DNA of 13,904 nucleotides from contig CALXZR010000082.1 in the NCBI GenBank assembly GCA_944393295.1, forward strand, positions 1 through 13,904, written 5' to 3'. This document shows positions 13,654-13,904 of this stretch, piece after piece; the first letter of the stretch is position 1, and the number at the start of each line of letters is the position of its first letter. A program made the position numbers and the translations under genes. The notes beneath the pieces were generated by a model, which was given only the letters and a program-made list of their open reading frames with translations, was not told the origin of the DNA and did not search any database. This DNA is from an uncultured Clostridia bacterium (GTDB taxonomy: Bacteria > Bacillota_A > Clostridia > TANB77 > CAG-508).

Positions 13654-13904
13654 GGGGATGTATTTGGTTTCGACAGTAATTTAGAAGCATAAATAGCGAG
13701 TAGTGGACGCACCAGGCCACTTAAAAAGGTGCAATTAATAATAAACGCTAATAACGAAGAATTAGCTTACGCTGCCTAGTTGCGGCGTCGTCCTTTTCTA
13801 GAACCTACGGCTAGAAATAGGGCGTCAAATTAGTAGGAAACAAAGCAAATTGTTGCTCTTGCAATTTGTGGGTATTTACAAGAGCTACTTTTTCTAAAAT
13901 ATGT
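13654..13904 (+). ncRNA. ssrA: tmRNA (transfer-messenger RNA), 3' end outside the window
   Basis: The 5' end GGGGATGTATTTGGTTTCGACA is the conserved tmRNA start, with the TTGGTTTCGAC block of its tRNA-like domain. AAGCATAAATAGCGAGTAG matches the usual block after it. A tag reading frame is at 13747-13779, followed by a pseudoknot-rich region (TTGCGGCGTCGTCC, CTAGAACCTACGGCTAG). The window ends before the T-arm and CCA end, so about 100 nt are missing. tmRNA rescues ribosomes stalled on broken messages with SmpB, tagging the products for proteolysis. It has its own promoter at 13632. Confidence 0.97.
13747..13779 (+). other. tmRNA tag-peptide reading frame (ANNEELAYAA)
   Basis: Inside the tmRNA, GCT after ATAAAC is the probable resume codon. 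The frame reads ANNEELAYAA and stops at TAG (13777-13779). It ends in AYAA rather than the commoner ALAA; the terminal AA recognised by ClpXP-type proteases is kept. The frame one base upstream (GCA at 13731) meets a stop after six codons. Confidence 0.85.

Overview
The window is strongly AT-rich (roughly three quarters A+T by eye). Its codon choice leans heavily on TTA, ATA, AGA and AAA, its ribosome binding sites are purine-rich (AGGAGG, GGGAGG, AAGGAGGGG), and its terminators are strong hairpins followed by U tracts. Together with the gene families present (MiaB next to MutS, a zinc-finger anti-sigma factor, an ECF promoter of the Bacillus/Clostridium type), this points to a low-GC clostridial member of the Bacillota. 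I cannot name the genus. All convincing genes lie on the + strand.

Layout: (1) 2-1764, the 3' part of a leucine-rich-repeat protein gene, followed by a small single-pass membrane protein gene whose frame is broken by one base at an A run; a strong terminator closes the unit at 1797-1839. (2) 1840-1990, a gene-free stretch with three consecutive hairpins and then a sigma-A-type promoter. (3) 2006-6484, miaB (tRNA ms2i6A37 methylthiotransferase), an unrecognised gene made of two tandem helix-turn-helix-like units, and mutS (mismatch recognition), closed by a perfect 16-bp terminator. (4) 6569-9706, a promoter, a six-transmembrane sensor histidine kinase, and a response regulator overlapping it by one base. 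The output half of the regulator looks like a histidine kinase core that has lost its catalytic residues. (5) 9771-11429, two membrane-anchored proteins exposed outside the cell, closed by a terminator. (6) 11480-13573, an ECF sigma factor operon: a near-consensus ECF promoter (TGTAAC, 16 nt, CGTC), the sigma factor, a zinc-finger anti-sigma factor overlapping it by 17 nt, and a third membrane-anchored protein. (7) 13599-13904, a terminator whose hairpin overlaps the promoter of the next gene, then ssrA (tmRNA), cut off at its 3' end by the window.

How the parts may work together: MiaB and MutS are housekeeping functions. The kinase and regulator should form a phosphorelay, but with no DNA-binding output visible, so signalling probably ends in protein-protein contact. 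The ECF operon is probably autoregulated, with the anti-sigma factor holding sigma at the membrane until an envelope signal releases it. The extracytoplasmic domains of the anti-sigma factor, the protein after it and the protein at 10719 share the same general pattern (one membrane anchor, then a beta-rich domain that looks LolA/lipoprotein-like), which suggests a locally expanded family linked to envelope sensing.

Most noteworthy points: the pseudo-kinase output domain of the response regulator, the ECF promoter and the paralogous extracytoplasmic domains around it, the internally duplicated protein between miaB and mutS, the one-base frame break at 1535-1540, and the hairpin cluster before miaB. 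I found no CRISPR array, insertion sequence, tRNA or rRNA.
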